Shown piece by piece: positions 8,231 to 17,209 of a DNA stretch of 64,000 nt. The translations under genes were made by a program, and so were the position numbers. The notes beneath the pieces were generated by a model. The model had not been told where the DNA came from. It saw only the letters and a list, made by a program, of their open reading frames with translations, and did not search any database. This stretch comes from Streptosporangium amethystogenes (GTDB lineage: Bacteria; Actinomycetota; Actinomycetes; Streptosporangiales; Streptosporangiaceae), in NCBI RefSeq assembly GCF_000721075.1, contig NZ_JOEQ01000006.1, forward strand, positions 1-64,000, written 5' to 3'. Numbering within the stretch: position 1 is the first letter of the stretch; each line of letters begins with the position of its first letter.

Positions 8231-9574
8231 CTAGTGGCAGGCGTAGCTGGGGCCGGTGTCCTTGACCGAACCGTCGACACCGATCAACTGCCAGGAGAAC
8301 GCGGCGGGGGCGAAGGTCATCTTGAGTACGCCGTAGACGTCCGCCAGCCGCTTCTGGCTGTTGGGCTGGACGTTCGTGATCCCGTACGGTGAGGCGCCGC
8401 CCATGCCTCCGAGGATCTCCACCATGCCCTTGGGGTCGGCCTGGGCGTCGGGGTTCTGCGGGGCGAACCGTTCGTAGTGGTGGTCGTGGCCGTTGAGCAC
8501 CAGGTCAGCGCCGGCGGCATAGAGGATCTTCCAGACCGGCTTGCCGACCGGGTCGTTGCCGTGCTCGCCGGAGCTGAACAGCGGGTGGTGCCAGTAGGCG
8601 GCGATGCAGCCCTTGGTGTTCGCGGCCAGATCGGCCTTGAGCCAGTTGATCTGGGCCGTCTGGTCGAAGTAGTTGGAGTCAAGGGCGATGAAGTGCCAGT
8701 TGCCCCGGTCGTAGCTGTAGTAGGTCTTGCCCTGCGGGGTGGCGATGGAGCCGAAGTAGCCCTTGTATCCCGCGTAGGTTCCGGCCGGGTCGTAGGTCTC
8801 GTGGTTGCCGGCGACGGGGCGCGTCTTGCTCTTGAACCTGCCCCACGTCTTGTCGTAGTAGTTCTGGAAGTCCGAGAGCCGGGCGTCGTCGTACTGGTTG
8901 TCGCCCATGGTGATGACGAACTCGGGGTTCATCGCCTGGACCTGTGCCGCCGTCTTGGGGTGGGCGCAGGAGCTGGAGCTCGCGGTGCACTGGGCGGCGA
9001 TGTCACCGGCTGCCGCGACGACGAAGGTGTCGCCCGGGGACACGGTCGGGGTGGGACTGGGCGTGGAGGTGCCGCCGCCGAACACCTGGAACTCGTACAG
9101 GGAGTAGCCGTAGGAGGTGCCCCTGGCGGTGCCGTACATCCGGACGTAGCGCCCGGAGCCCGACAGGCCGGTCAGGTCGTCCTGGCCGCCGTCACCGCTG
9201 CTCGTGGAGTAGACGGTGGTCCAGTTCGCGGCGTCGTCGGAGACCTGGATCGCGTACGCCTTGCCGTAGGCGGCCTCCCAGAACAGCGTGACCCGGGAGA
9301 TCGGGGAGGTCACGCCCAGGTCGACGCGGATCCACTGGGGATCGCTGCCCTCCAGGGAGGCCCAGCGAGTCGAGGTGAGGTTGCCGTCGACCGCCTTGCC
9401 CGAGCTGTAGGAGGAGCCCTCCTTGGACGAGGAGGAGGCGGGCCTGCCCTGCGACAGCAGGGTCTCGGCGGCTTCGGCGCGGCCGACGGCGACCAGGACA
9501 CCGGCGAGGAGGACGGTGACCGCCGAGAGGATGAGAAGGAGGCGGGGGGCGGGGTGAGGCATGCTTGATGACAC
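8231..9574 (-). CDS. Secreted metallophosphoesterase with F5/8 type C (discoidin) domain
   Basis: This 447-residue exported protein has a signal peptide (about 1-35, cut near AEAAE). A discoidin-like carbohydrate/lipid-binding domain spans about 40-165 (SSGKAVDGNLTSTRW through LYEFQVFG). A Ser/Thr/Pro linker leads to a calcineurin-like phosphoesterase domain with the metal motifs GDIA, GDNQYDD, GNHET, WHHPLF and NGHDHHYER. It should hydrolyse an extracellular phosphoester. The GTG start is supported by AGGAGA 9 nt upstream. A perfect palindrome beside a TTGACA hexamer lies about 170 nt upstream, so the operon is probably regulated. Confidence 0.88.
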   Translation of the reverse strand: MSSSMPHPAPRLLLILSAVTVLLAGVLVAVGRAEAAETLLSQGRPASSSSKEGSSYSSGKAVDGNLTSTRWASLEGSDPQWIRVDLGVTSPISRVTLFWEAAYGKAYAIQVSDDAANWTTVYSTSSGDGGQDDLTGLSGSGRYVRMYGTARGTSYGYSLYEFQVFGGGTSTPSPTPTVSPGDTFVVAAAGDIAAQCTASSSSCAHPKTAAQVQAMNPEFVITMGDNQYDDARLSDFQNYYDKTWGRFKSKTRPVAGNHETYDPAGTYAGYKGYFGSIATPQGKTYYSYDRGNWHFIALDSNYFDQTAQINWLKADLAANTKGCIAAYWHHPLFSSGEHGNDPVGKPVWKILYAAGADLVLNGHDHHYERFAPQNPDAQADPKGMVEILGGMGGASPYGITNVQPNSQKRLADVYGVLKMTFAPAAFSWQLIGVDGSVKDTGPSYACH

Positions 9575-9738
9575 GTGCTTGTCTCCTGTGGGGGGCTAGA
9601 GACGATGATCACGGCGCCCGTCGCGGCGCCGTGCACAACGCGGCCGGGGCAGCACGATCCCTCGCTGAGCGCGTCACGTCCCCTCCGGGACGCCGCGCCA
9701 AGCCACTCTCCGGCATGGTGACAAGCCGTCGGGGAGAC

Positions 9739-9768
9739 TGTCAATGGAAGTTAGGAAAGTTTCCTAAC
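9739..9768 (-). promoter_or_regulatory. Operator palindrome plus TTGACA -35 element
   Basis: GTTAGGAAAGTTTCCTAAC at 9750-9768 is a 19-bp palindrome, perfect apart from its central base. On the reverse strand it lies 5 bp upstream of a consensus TTGACA (9744-9739) facing the metallophosphoesterase gene. No good -10 hexamer is obvious. The position suits an activator, or a repressor blocking polymerase. The rest of 9575-9821 holds no gene. Confidence 0.6.
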
Positions 9769-9821
9769 CTGAAACCTCGCGTACTGGAAAAGCACACGTC
9801 GCCGATGGGCAACGGCGTTCC

Positions 9822-9855
9822 CGCCTCCGGATGGATCACCGTGCATCCGGAGGCG
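9822..9855 (-). terminator. dnaE terminator
   Basis: Perfect 12-bp arms CGCCTCCGGATG (9822-9833) and CATCCGGAGGCG (9844-9855) with a 10-nt loop, about 30 bp past the dnaE stop codon. Confidence 0.75.
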
Positions 9856-9886
9856 GCGTGCCACGGAGGCGACTCGGCGCCCGCTC

Positions 9887-12800
9887 TCACGCCCCCAGGC
9901 AGGCGGGGCCGAGCAGCTGCTTCAAATCGCCCATCAGGGCCGGGGACGGCGAGACCCGCAGCCGGTCGTCGAGGCGCATGATGGTGGTCTTGGGGCCGTT
10001 GTGCACCTGCAGGTGCACCTCGGTGGTGCCCGGATGTGCCGTCAGCACCTCCTTGAGACGGCCGACCACCGGCGGGGTGCAGCGAGTCAGGGCGAGGCTG
10101 ACCGCCAGGGGGCCACCGGCCTCACGGGTCAGGTCCGGAGCCGTCACCTCCATGGCGATGATCTTTCCGACGTCCTCGCGCTTGTCCAGGCGGCCCTTGA
10201 CGAAGACGATGGCGTCCTCGGCGAGCACGGTCGCGCAGAGCTGGTACGCCGAGGGGAAGATCATCACCTCGATGGCACCTTCCAGGTCCTCCAGCTGGGT
10301 CAGCACCCAGGTGTCGCCCTTCTTGGTGACCTTGCGCTGCACCCCGCTCAGGATGCCGCCGACGGTGACGACCTGGCCGTCGGGACGGTGCTCGTCCTGG
10401 AGCGAGGCGATCGAGCAGTCGGCTCCGGAGGCGAGGATGTGCTCCACGCCGAAGAGCGGATGGTCGGAGACGTACAGGCCGAGCATCTCCCGCTCGAACT
10501 GCAGCAGTGTGTTCTTGTCCCACTCGCCCACCGGGATCTGCACGTCGAAGGTCTGGTCCTCGGCGCCCTCGACGGCGCCGAACAGGGAGTCCTGCCCCTG
10601 GGCCTCGTTCTTCTTGATGCCGATGATGCTGTCGACCGCCTGCTCGTGGACCATCACCAGGCCCTTGCGCACGTGCCCGAACGAGTCGAAGGCACCGGCC
10701 TTGATCAGCGACTCGATGACCCGCTTGTTACAGACGACCATGGGGACCTTGCGCAGGAAGTCCTTGAAGTCGGCGAAGCGGCTCTTCTCCTTGCGCGCGG
10801 CGATGATCCCGTCGACCACGTTGCCGCCGACGTTGCGGATGGCCGACAGGCCGAACCGGACGTCGGTGCCGCGCGGCGTGAAGTCGAAGTCGGAGTCGTT
10901 GACGTCCGGCGGCAGCACCTTGATGCCCATCCGGCGGCACTCGTTGAGATAGAGGGCCGACTTGTCCTTGTCGTCCTTGACCGAGGTCAGCAGCCCGGCC
11001 ATGTACTCGGCCGGATAGTTGGCCTTGAGGTAGGCGGTCCAGTAGGAGACCAGGCCGTAGGCGGCGCTGTGCGCCTTGTTGAAGGCGTAGTCGGAGAAGG
11101 GCAGCAGGATGTCCCAGAGCGTCTTGATCGCGGCCGCGGAGTAGCCGTTGTCCTTCATGCCCTGCTCGAACGACTCGAACTGCTTGTCCAGCTCCGACTT
11201 CTTCTTCTTGCCCATCGCGCGGCGCAACAGGTCGGCCTTGCCGAGTGAGAACCCGGCGACCTTCTGCGCGATGGCCATGACCTGCTCCTGATAGACGATC
11301 AGGCCGTACGTGGTGCCGAGGATCTCCTGCAGCGACTCCTCGAACTCCGGGTGGATCGGGACGATATCCTGCTGGCCGTTCTTGCGCAGCGCGTAGTTGG
11401 TGTGCGAGTTGGCGCCCATCGGGCCGGGCCGGTAGAGCGCGCCGACGGCGGAGATGTCCTCGAAGTTGTCGGGCTTCATCAGCCGCAGCAGCGACCGCAT
11501 GCCGCCGCCGTCCAGCTGGAACACCCCCAGGGTGTCGCCCCGGCCGAGCAGTTCGTAGGTCTTGCGATCGTCCAGCGGCAGCTTGAGCAGGTCGATCCGC
11601 TCACCGGTGTTGGCCTCGATCATCTTCAGGCAGTCGTCGATGATCGTGAGGTTGCGCAGGCCCAGGAAGTCCATCTTCAGCAGGCCGAGCGTCTCGCAGG
11701 TCGGGTAGTCGAACTGCGTGATGATCACACCGTCGGAGTCCCGGCGCATGATCGGGATGTAGTCGGTCAGCACCTCCGCCGACATGATGACCCCGGCGGC
11801 GTGCACACCGGTCTGCCGGATCAGGCCCTCCAGGCCCCTGCCGAGGTCCATCGCCGACTTGACGTCGACGTCCTCCTCGTACAGCCTGCGCAGCTCGCCG
11901 GCCTCGTTGTAGCGCGGATGATCCTTGTCGAAGATGCCGGAGAGCGGGATGTCCTTGCCCATCACCGCGGGCGGGAACGCCTTGGAGACCTTGTCGCCCA
12001 GCGCGTACGGATGGCCCAGGACGCGAGCCGCGTCCTTGATGGCAGCCTTCGCCTTGATGGTGCCGAAGGTGGCGATCATGGCGACCTTGTCGGCCCCGTA
12101 CTTCTCCGTCACGTACCGGATCACGTCGCCGCGCCTGCGCTCGTCGAAGTCGATGTCGACGTCGGGCATGGAGACGCGGTCGGGGTTGAGGAACCGCTCG
12201 AAGATCAGTCCGTGCGGCAGCGGGTCGAGGTCGGTGATGCCCAGCGCGTACGCGGCCAGCGAGCCGGCGGCCGAGCCACGGCCGGGGCCGACCCGGATGC
12301 CGTTGTTCTTGGCCCACATGATGAAGTCCGCGACCACGAGGAAGTAGGAGGGGAACCCCATCTGCAGGATGACGCCCATCTCGAACTCGATCTGCGTGCG
12401 GTGCTCCTCGTCGACGCCCTCGGGGAAGCGCCACTCCATGCCCCGCCAGATCTCCTTGCGGAACCAGCTCTCCTCACTCTCCCCCTCGGGCAGGGGGAAG
12501 GTCGGCATCAGGTTCTTGAAACCGAACATGCCGCTCGGGTCGACCTTCTCGGCGACCAGCAGGGTGTTGCGGCAGCCCTCGGCCCACAGGTCCGAGGAGT
12601 CGACCGCGCGCATCTCGTCGGCGTTCTTGATGTAGTAGCCGCTGCCGTCGAAGCGGAAGCGGTCGGGGTCGGACAGCTGCTTGCCGGTCTGGATGCACAG
12701 CAGCGCGTCGTGGGAGGTCGCGTCCGACTCGTAGGTGTAGTGGGAGTCGTTGGTCACCAGCGGCGGGATGTCCAGCTCACGCGAGATACGGGTCAGGCCG

Positions 12801-13408
12801 TCCCGGACCCTGCGCTCGATGTCGAGCCCGTGATCCATGATCTCCAGGTAGTAGTTCTCCTTGCCGAACAGCTCCTGGAACCTGGCCGCCGCCGCGACCG
12901 CCTCGTCGTACTGCCCCAGGCGCAGGCGGGTCTGCACCTCACCCGACGGGCAGCCGGTGGTGGCCATCAGCCCCTCGGCGTGCTCGGCGAGGATCTCCGC
13001 GTCCATCCGCGCCCACTTACGGACGAAACCCTCGGTGTAGGCGCGCGAGGAGAGCTTCATCAGGTTGCCCAGACCCTTGGCGTTCTTCGCCCAGATGGTC
13101 ATGTGGGTGTAGTAGCCACCCGCCGAGACGTCGTCGCGCTTCTGGTGCGGCTCACCCCACAGCACCGGCTTCTTCTGGTGCCGGGAGGCCGGGGCGACGT
13201 AGGCCTCGATGCCGATGATCGGCTTGATCCCCGCCCCGGTCGCCTGCTTGTAGAAGTCGTAGGCCCCGTGCATGTTGCCGTGGTCGGTGATCGCGATGGC
13301 GGGCATGCCCAGGTCGCCGACCTGCTTGAACATTTGCTTCAAACGGGCGGCTCCATCCAACATGGAGTACTCCGTGTGAACGTGCAGATGCACAAACGAG
13401 TCTGACAT
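9887..13408 (-). CDS. dnaE: DNA polymerase III alpha subunit
   Basis: This is the replicative DNA polymerase catalytic subunit, 1173 residues. The PHP domain starts at once ([25 protein letters not shown]). The C-family polymerase core contains [33 protein letters not shown] and [11 protein letters not shown], followed by a helix-hairpin-helix segment and a C-terminal OB region. The ATG at 13408 follows GGGGAGG; an open frame extending further upstream has no homology and overlaps the neighbouring gene. It lacks the ImuC/DnaE2 context and is taken as the housekeeping dnaE1. Transcribed away from the chorismate mutase gene with a 116-bp gap. Confidence 0.96.
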   Translation of the reverse strand: MSDSFVHLHVHTEYSMLDGAARLKQMFKQVGDLGMPAIAITDHGNMHGAYDFYKQATGAGIKPIIGIEAYVAPASRHQKKPVLWGEPHQKRDDVSAGGYYTHMTIWAKNAKGLGNLMKLSSRAYTEGFVRKWARMDAEILAEHAEGLMATTGCPSGEVQTRLRLGQYDEAVAAAARFQELFGKENYYLEIMDHGLDIERRVRDGLTRISRELDIPPLVTNDSHYTYESDATSHDALLCIQTGKQLSDPDRFRFDGSGYYIKNADEMRAVDSSDLWAEGCRNTLLVAEKVDPSGMFGFKNLMPTFPLPEGESEESWFRKEIWRGMEWRFPEGVDEEHRTQIEFEMGVILQMGFPSYFLVVADFIMWAKNNGIRVGPGRGSAAGSLAAYALGITDLDPLPHGLIFERFLNPDRVSMPDVDIDFDERRRGDVIRYVTEKYGADKVAMIATFGTIKAKAAIKDAARVLGHPYALGDKVSKAFPPAVMGKDIPLSGIFDKDHPRYNEAGELRRLYEEDVDVKSAMDLGRGLEGLIRQTGVHAAGVIMSAEVLTDYIPIMRRDSDGVIITQFDYPTCETLGLLKMDFLGLRNLTIIDDCLKMIEANTGERIDLLKLPLDDRKTYELLGRGDTLGVFQLDGGGMRSLLRLMKPDNFEDISAVGALYRPGPMGANSHTNYALRKNGQQDIVPIHPEFEESLQEILGTTYGLIVYQEQVMAIAQKVAGFSLGKADLLRRAMGKKKKSELDKQFESFEQGMKDNGYSAAAIKTLWDILLPFSDYAFNKAHSAAYGLVSYWTAYLKANYPAEYMAGLLTSVKDDKDKSALYLNECRRMGIKVLPPDVNDSDFDFTPRGTDVRFGLSAIRNVGGNVVDGIIAARKEKSRFADFKDFLRKVPMVVCNKRVIESLIKAGAFDSFGHVRKGLVMVHEQAVDSIIGIKKNEAQGQDSLFGAVEGAEDQTFDVQIPVGEWDKNTLLQFEREMLGLYVSDHPLFGVEHILASGADCSIASLQDEHRPDGQVVTVGGILSGVQRKVTKKGDTWVLTQLEDLEGAIEVMIFPSAYQLCATVLAEDAIVFVKGRLDKREDVGKIIAMEVTAPDLTREAGGPLAVSLALTRCTPPVVGRLKEVLTAHPGTTEVHLQVHNGPKTTIMRLDDRLRVSPSPALMGDLKQLLGPACLGA

Positions 13409-13504
13409 GCGGCCCCGTCCTCCCCTAGTCGCACCGTCGGCGGGGAAAGCGTATCCAAATCCGGGTTCCCAAAGTGACCCGTGTGCTCCGGGTCGTCTCT
13501 CCCT

Positions 13505-13541
13505 CTCAGTCTCGCTCGGCGGGCTCAGTCTCGCTCGGCGG
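13505..13541. repeat. 18-bp direct repeat at the end of the chorismate mutase gene
   Basis: CTCAGTCTCGCTCGGCGG occurs at 13505-13522 and 13524-13541. The second copy contains the stop codon and last codons of the chorismate mutase fusion. A short duplication probably created it. Confidence 0.7.
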
Positions 13542-14457
13542 ACGCCGAGCGGCGTTCCTCGGCGAGGTGCAGGCCCGCCTCGATGACGGCGTTCATGATG
13601 GGGGCGAGCCGGGCCTCGCCCAGAGCGGGGGCGCGGCGGGCCATCTCGGCGACCACCTGGCGCTCGCGGGCGGCGTCGCGACCGGCGAAGCCGCCGACGG
13701 GCTTGAGGCGCTGGATGGTTCCGGCGAGTTCGGCGCGGCGTTCCAGCAGGACGGCGAGGGCGGCGTCGACGCGGTCGATGGCGTCGCGGGCGGCGGACAC
13801 CGAGTCGGGGACCTCCCTGCGGGTGACGGCACCGACGATCCTGGTGGCCTCCCGCGCGGCCAGCGCGTCCTGCTCGGTGACGCCGGGATCCAGCAGGAGG
13901 CCGTCGGCACCGGCGGCGATCGCGGCGGCGGCCAGCGCGGGGTCCGTACCGAGGTCGGCCAGGACGGGGCGGCCCGACCTCGTCCGCGCGGCGCGCATCA
14001 GGGCGAGGTCGAAGGTACCGCCGCCCGGGTGGGCGCGGTCGCTCTCGCAGAGCATGATCTGGTCGTTGCCCTCCGCCACGCAGTGGCCGGCGACCGCCAG
14101 CCACTCCTCCAGCGTCGCGGAGGAGGCTCGCTGGACGAGCACCGGCAGGCCGAGCCTGGCCGCGGCGCGCACCAGCTCCGAATCCCGCATCCAGGCCGCG
14201 CCGACCACCACGCCGTCCGCGCTTTCGGCGATCACCCGCAGGTCTCCCGCCGAGGACGGTTCCACCAGGAGCGGCCCCGCCCCCTCGGCGCGGGCCGCCA
14301 CCACGGACTCGGCGGCGGGGACCTCACCGCGCTGGTCCCGCAGGCTGATCCAGCGGGCGTCCGCACCGGAGCCGCCTATCACCACGGCCGGTCCGGCACC
14401 CACCGTGAGCGCGCCCAGCCCTACCGCTGCGCGTTCCAGATGTGCGGTGGTCGACAT
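13525..14457 (-). CDS. DAHP-synthase-like / chorismate mutase fusion protein
   Basis: This 310-residue protein has two parts. Residues about 1-225 resemble the aldolase-type barrel of class I DAHP synthases ([26 protein letters not shown], then [27 protein letters not shown]). Residues about 230-310 form an AroQ chorismate mutase domain ([34 protein letters not shown]). The barrel keeps the Cys but lacks the KPRTS phosphate motif and the DPSH metal-His motif, so DAHP synthase activity is doubtful. Such domains often control the mutase allosterically. The ATG at 14457 follows GGGGGAG. An intrinsic attenuator lies about 70 nt upstream. Confidence 0.75.
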   Translation of the reverse strand: MSTTAHLERAAVGLGALTVGAGPAVVIGGSGADARWISLRDQRGEVPAAESVVAARAEGAGPLLVEPSSAGDLRVIAESADGVVVGAAWMRDSELVRAAARLGLPVLVQRASSATLEEWLAVAGHCVAEGNDQIMLCESDRAHPGGGTFDLALMRAARTRSGRPVLADLGTDPALAAAAIAAGADGLLLDPGVTEQDALAAREATRIVGAVTRREVPDSVSAARDAIDRVDAALAVLLERRAELAGTIQRLKPVGGFAGRDAARERQVVAEMARRAPALGEARLAPIMNAVIEAGLHLAEERRSASAERD

Positions 14458-14528
14458 GAGGCTCCCCCATGCTCGGCCGGCGCGCGTCCCGCGAGCCGGC
14501 GGCCGTTCGGAAAGAGGTGTTCGAAATG

Positions 14529-14557
14529 AAAAAAGGCAGAGACCTCGCGTCTCCGCC
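14529..14557 (-). terminator. Intrinsic attenuator before the chorismate mutase gene
   Basis: Read on the reverse strand, GGCGGAGAC, a 5-nt loop and GTCTCTGCC (9-bp stem with one G-U pair) are followed by six T residues. It sits between the probable promoter and the ATG at 14457, so it must be bypassed for expression. That arrangement is typical of amino-acid attenuation of aromatic genes. Confidence 0.75.
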
Positions 14558-14679
14558 CGGTGCCGGCTCCGGCTGGTCGCCAGGCCCTGCCCCTCGGGGT
14601 CCCTCGGATCTCCCGCCCACCGCTCTCCCGCCACCGCTGCCGGGCGGCGTCCCGCCGCGTTGCCGTCGGTCACCGCGGC

Positions 14680-14724
14680 TCACCACTCCGCCTTGCGAGG
14701 CGCCGCCCGACCGCCCCTCGCCAC
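14680..14724 (-). CDS. Candidate leader peptide of the attenuator
   Basis: A 14-codon GTG frame reads MARGGRAAPRKAEW and stops 123 nt before the attenuator stem, with one Trp as its last residue. Trp codons at this position fit a tryptophan-sensing leader, but there is only one and the ribosome-binding site is weak. Treat it as a hypothesis. The remaining 14725-14937 contains no gene. Confidence 0.25.
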   Translation of the reverse strand: MARGGRAAPRKAEW

Positions 14725-14956
14725 GGTAAGATCCGCAGGACAGAGGGCTAGATCACGCTGTCACGACCGGCCTCTCCGGGGCCGGGCCGGTAAACGCGAA
14801 ACAACAGGTCATAGGCCCAATCTTAGGTCATCTACCGGACACCCGCCACGCACTGGACAGCGCATCTCAGGATATGGACTTTTCTCCGGCGAGTGAGTCG
14901 ATCACTTTACTGGGCTATGAGAGTATTCGGGGGTTCCGAAGGAGGTAAGCCGGTTG

Positions 14957-17158
14957 ATGGCCGAAGCACAGCCCGAGGGGCGCCGTATCGCCTCCCGTTA
15001 CCACCTGCTCGAAGCCATCGGCCGGGGTGGCATGGGCATCGTGTGGCGGGCCCATGACGAGCTTCTGGACCGCGAGGTCGCGATCAAGGAGGTCCGCTAC
15101 GCCGACATGCTCGGCGAGGACAACCAGGAGGACTTCAACCGGCGTACCAAGCGCGAGGCACGTGCCGCCGGGCGTCTGACCCACCCGAACGTGGTGGTCG
15201 TCCACGACGTCGTCGAGGAGGACGGGCGTCCCTGGATCGTCATGCAGCTGGTGGAGTCGCGCTCCCTCGGCAAGGTGCTGAGACAGGACGGGCCGCTGCC
15301 GCCGCAGCGGGTGGCGGAGATCGGCCTGCAGGTGCTGGAGGCGCTGGGCGCCGCCCACGCCCAGGGAGTGCTGCACCGTGACGTCAAGCCGGAGAACGTA
15401 CTGCTGGCCGACGACGGCCGGGTGGTGCTGACCGACTTCGGCATCGCGACGCTCGAAGCCGAGACCGCGCTGACCATGACCGGTATCGCCGGCACCCCCG
15501 CGTTCATCCCTCCCGAACGGATCAAGGGCGGCGCCGCGCAGCGCGAGTCGGACCTGTGGTCGCTCGGCGCGACCCTGTACGCCGCCGTCGAGGGCAAGCC
15601 CCCGCACGACCGGGGTGGTGCGCTGCCGACCATGCACGCCGTCCTGAACGACGAGCCCGAGCCCCCGGTCCACGCCGGGCCGCTGGCCCCGATCCTGGAG
15701 GGGTTGCTCCGCAAGGACCCGGCGCTGCGCATGCCCTACAAGGAGGCGGAGCGGCTGCTGCGCAGGGTGGCCGAGGGGACGGGCAACCGTGACCGGCCCG
15801 CCAGGACCGCCGTCATGCCCGCCGTGAGCCCGGCGGCCGACACCGATCCCGGAGCCCGTTTCCAGGTCGGCGCCCTCCCCGAGACGGGCGCGAAGCTGGA
15901 CTCCGTACCCGCCGAGCCCAGGGACGAGGTGGCGCCCGCGCGGGGCGAGAAACCGTCGAAGGCCGCCCTGAAGCCGCCCGCCGGAGACGTACGGCAGGGA
16001 CCGGACGCCGGAGCGAAGGCGAAGACCGCGAAGAGCGGCGCCAAGGCCACCCCCGGCGCCGGGAGCGGTCCCGCTCCGGAGGCCGCGGACGACTCCGAGG
16101 CGAACCGGCCCACCAGCAGGACACCCTCCGGCGCCAAGGCCGCCGGAGCTGCGGCGGCCGGGGCGGCGCGGGCCCCGGAGGTGAAGCCCGCCGCCGCGCC
16201 CCCTGCCACGCCTCCGCCGGCCGCCCCCGAGGAGAGACCCGCGGCGAGCCGCGAGAGCGCCCCTCCCGCCGCGGCCGAGCAGGGGTTCGCCCGCCGGAGG
16301 CCCGTCCCCGTCTCGCGGCCCAACCCCTTCCCGCCGGTGGGCCGCGAGCCCTCGCCCAGGGCGGCGCCCGCGAGCGAGCCCGCACCCGCCCAGTGGCGAG
16401 AGCCCACGGCCGCCTCCTACGCCGACCATGACTACCAGGAGGCCACGCTGACCTCGCAGAGGCGCGGCGGCTCCCGGCTGAAGCGGGGGCTGCTGGTGCT
16501 GCTGCCCGCGCTGCTGGTGGTCGGCGGGGTCGCCGGCTGGCTCGGCATGCGCAGCCGCGAGAGCGAGGAGGCCGCGCGGGCCGGCTCGGGGGAGCCGGGC
16601 ACCTCCGGCGCGCCGAGCGTCCCGAGCGACGGCGCCAAGACGACCCCGCAGGGCTCATCCGAGCCGCCATCCTCTCCCCCGCCCAGCCCGAGCCCCACCA
16701 AGACCGAGAAGAAGTCCGCCCTTCCCTCCGGCTGGCGGATGCACAAGGACTCCAACGGCTTCTCGATCGGCCTGCCCAAGGGGTGGAGCGTGGACAAACG
16801 GCCCGGCCAGCAGGTGTGGTTCCGCGGCCCCGACCGGAGCAGCTTCGTCTTCGTCGAGTACGTCGACCGCGCGGGCCCCGATCCCAAGCGGGACTGGGAG
16901 AACCAGGAGGGCTACAGCCGCGGCAACTTCCCCGGCTACAAGCGGATCAAGATCGAGAAGGTCGACTACATGGTGAAGGCCGCCGACTGGGAGTTCACCT
17001 GGCAGATGAGTTCGGGCAAGGCCCGGGTGCTCAACCGGGGGTTCGTCACCAAGGGCGGCCGGGGGTACGCCATCTACTGGCACACCCTGGCCAAGGACTG
17101 GAAGAAGAACCTGCACCTCTTCGAGGGGTTCGCCGCGACCTTCTCCTCGAAAAAGTAG
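14957..17158 (+). CDS. Transmembrane Ser/Thr protein kinase with extracellular sensor domain
   Basis: This protein of about 733 residues has an N-terminal Hanks-type kinase (about 14-275): GRGGMG loop, Lys44, HRDVKPEN (Asp142), DFG (Asp160) and PPERIKGG. A Pro/Ala/Lys-rich juxtamembrane region follows, then one transmembrane helix (RGLLVLLPALLVVGGVAGWLG). The extracellular domain of about 145 residues begins GWRMHKDSNGFSIGLPKGW and has no PASTA repeat. The same domain recurs in the next kinase. AAGGAGG upstream fits either TTG 14954 or ATG 14957. It leads a run of kinase, AraC and AzlCD genes that may be one operon. Confidence 0.88.
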   Translation: MAEAQPEGRRIASRYHLLEAIGRGGMGIVWRAHDELLDREVAIKEVRYADMLGEDNQEDFNRRTKREARAAGRLTHPNVVVVHDVVEEDGRPWIVMQLVESRSLGKVLRQDGPLPPQRVAEIGLQVLEALGAAHAQGVLHRDVKPENVLLADDGRVVLTDFGIATLEAETALTMTGIAGTPAFIPPERIKGGAAQRESDLWSLGATLYAAVEGKPPHDRGGALPTMHAVLNDEPEPPVHAGPLAPILEGLLRKDPALRMPYKEAERLLRRVAEGTGNRDRPARTAVMPAVSPAADTDPGARFQVGALPETGAKLDSVPAEPRDEVAPARGEKPSKAALKPPAGDVRQGPDAGAKAKTAKSGAKATPGAGSGPAPEAADDSEANRPTSRTPSGAKAAGAAAAGAARAPEVKPAAAPPATPPPAAPEERPAASRESAPPAAAEQGFARRRPVPVSRPNPFPPVGREPSPRAAPASEPAPAQWREPTAASYADHDYQEATLTSQRRGGSRLKRGLLVLLPALLVVGGVAGWLGMRSRESEEAARAGSGEPGTSGAPSVPSDGAKTTPQGSSEPPSSPPPSPSPTKTEKKSALPSGWRMHKDSNGFSIGLPKGWSVDKRPGQQVWFRGPDRSSFVFVEYVDRAGPDPKRDWENQEGYSRGNFPGYKRIKIEKVDYMVKAADWEFTWQMSSGKARVLNRGFVTKGGRGYAIYWHTLAKDWKKNLHLFEGFAATFSSKK

Positions 17159-17209
17159 GGCGGATCCCCACCGGCTACGATTCGTGAGGCTGGGAGGGAG
17201 GCGGGGGAG

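Noticed and set aside
13409..14104. N-terminal extension of dnaE to 14104
   Set aside because: DnaE homology begins at 13408 with a good ribosome-binding site, and the extension overlaps the chorismate mutase gene out of frame.
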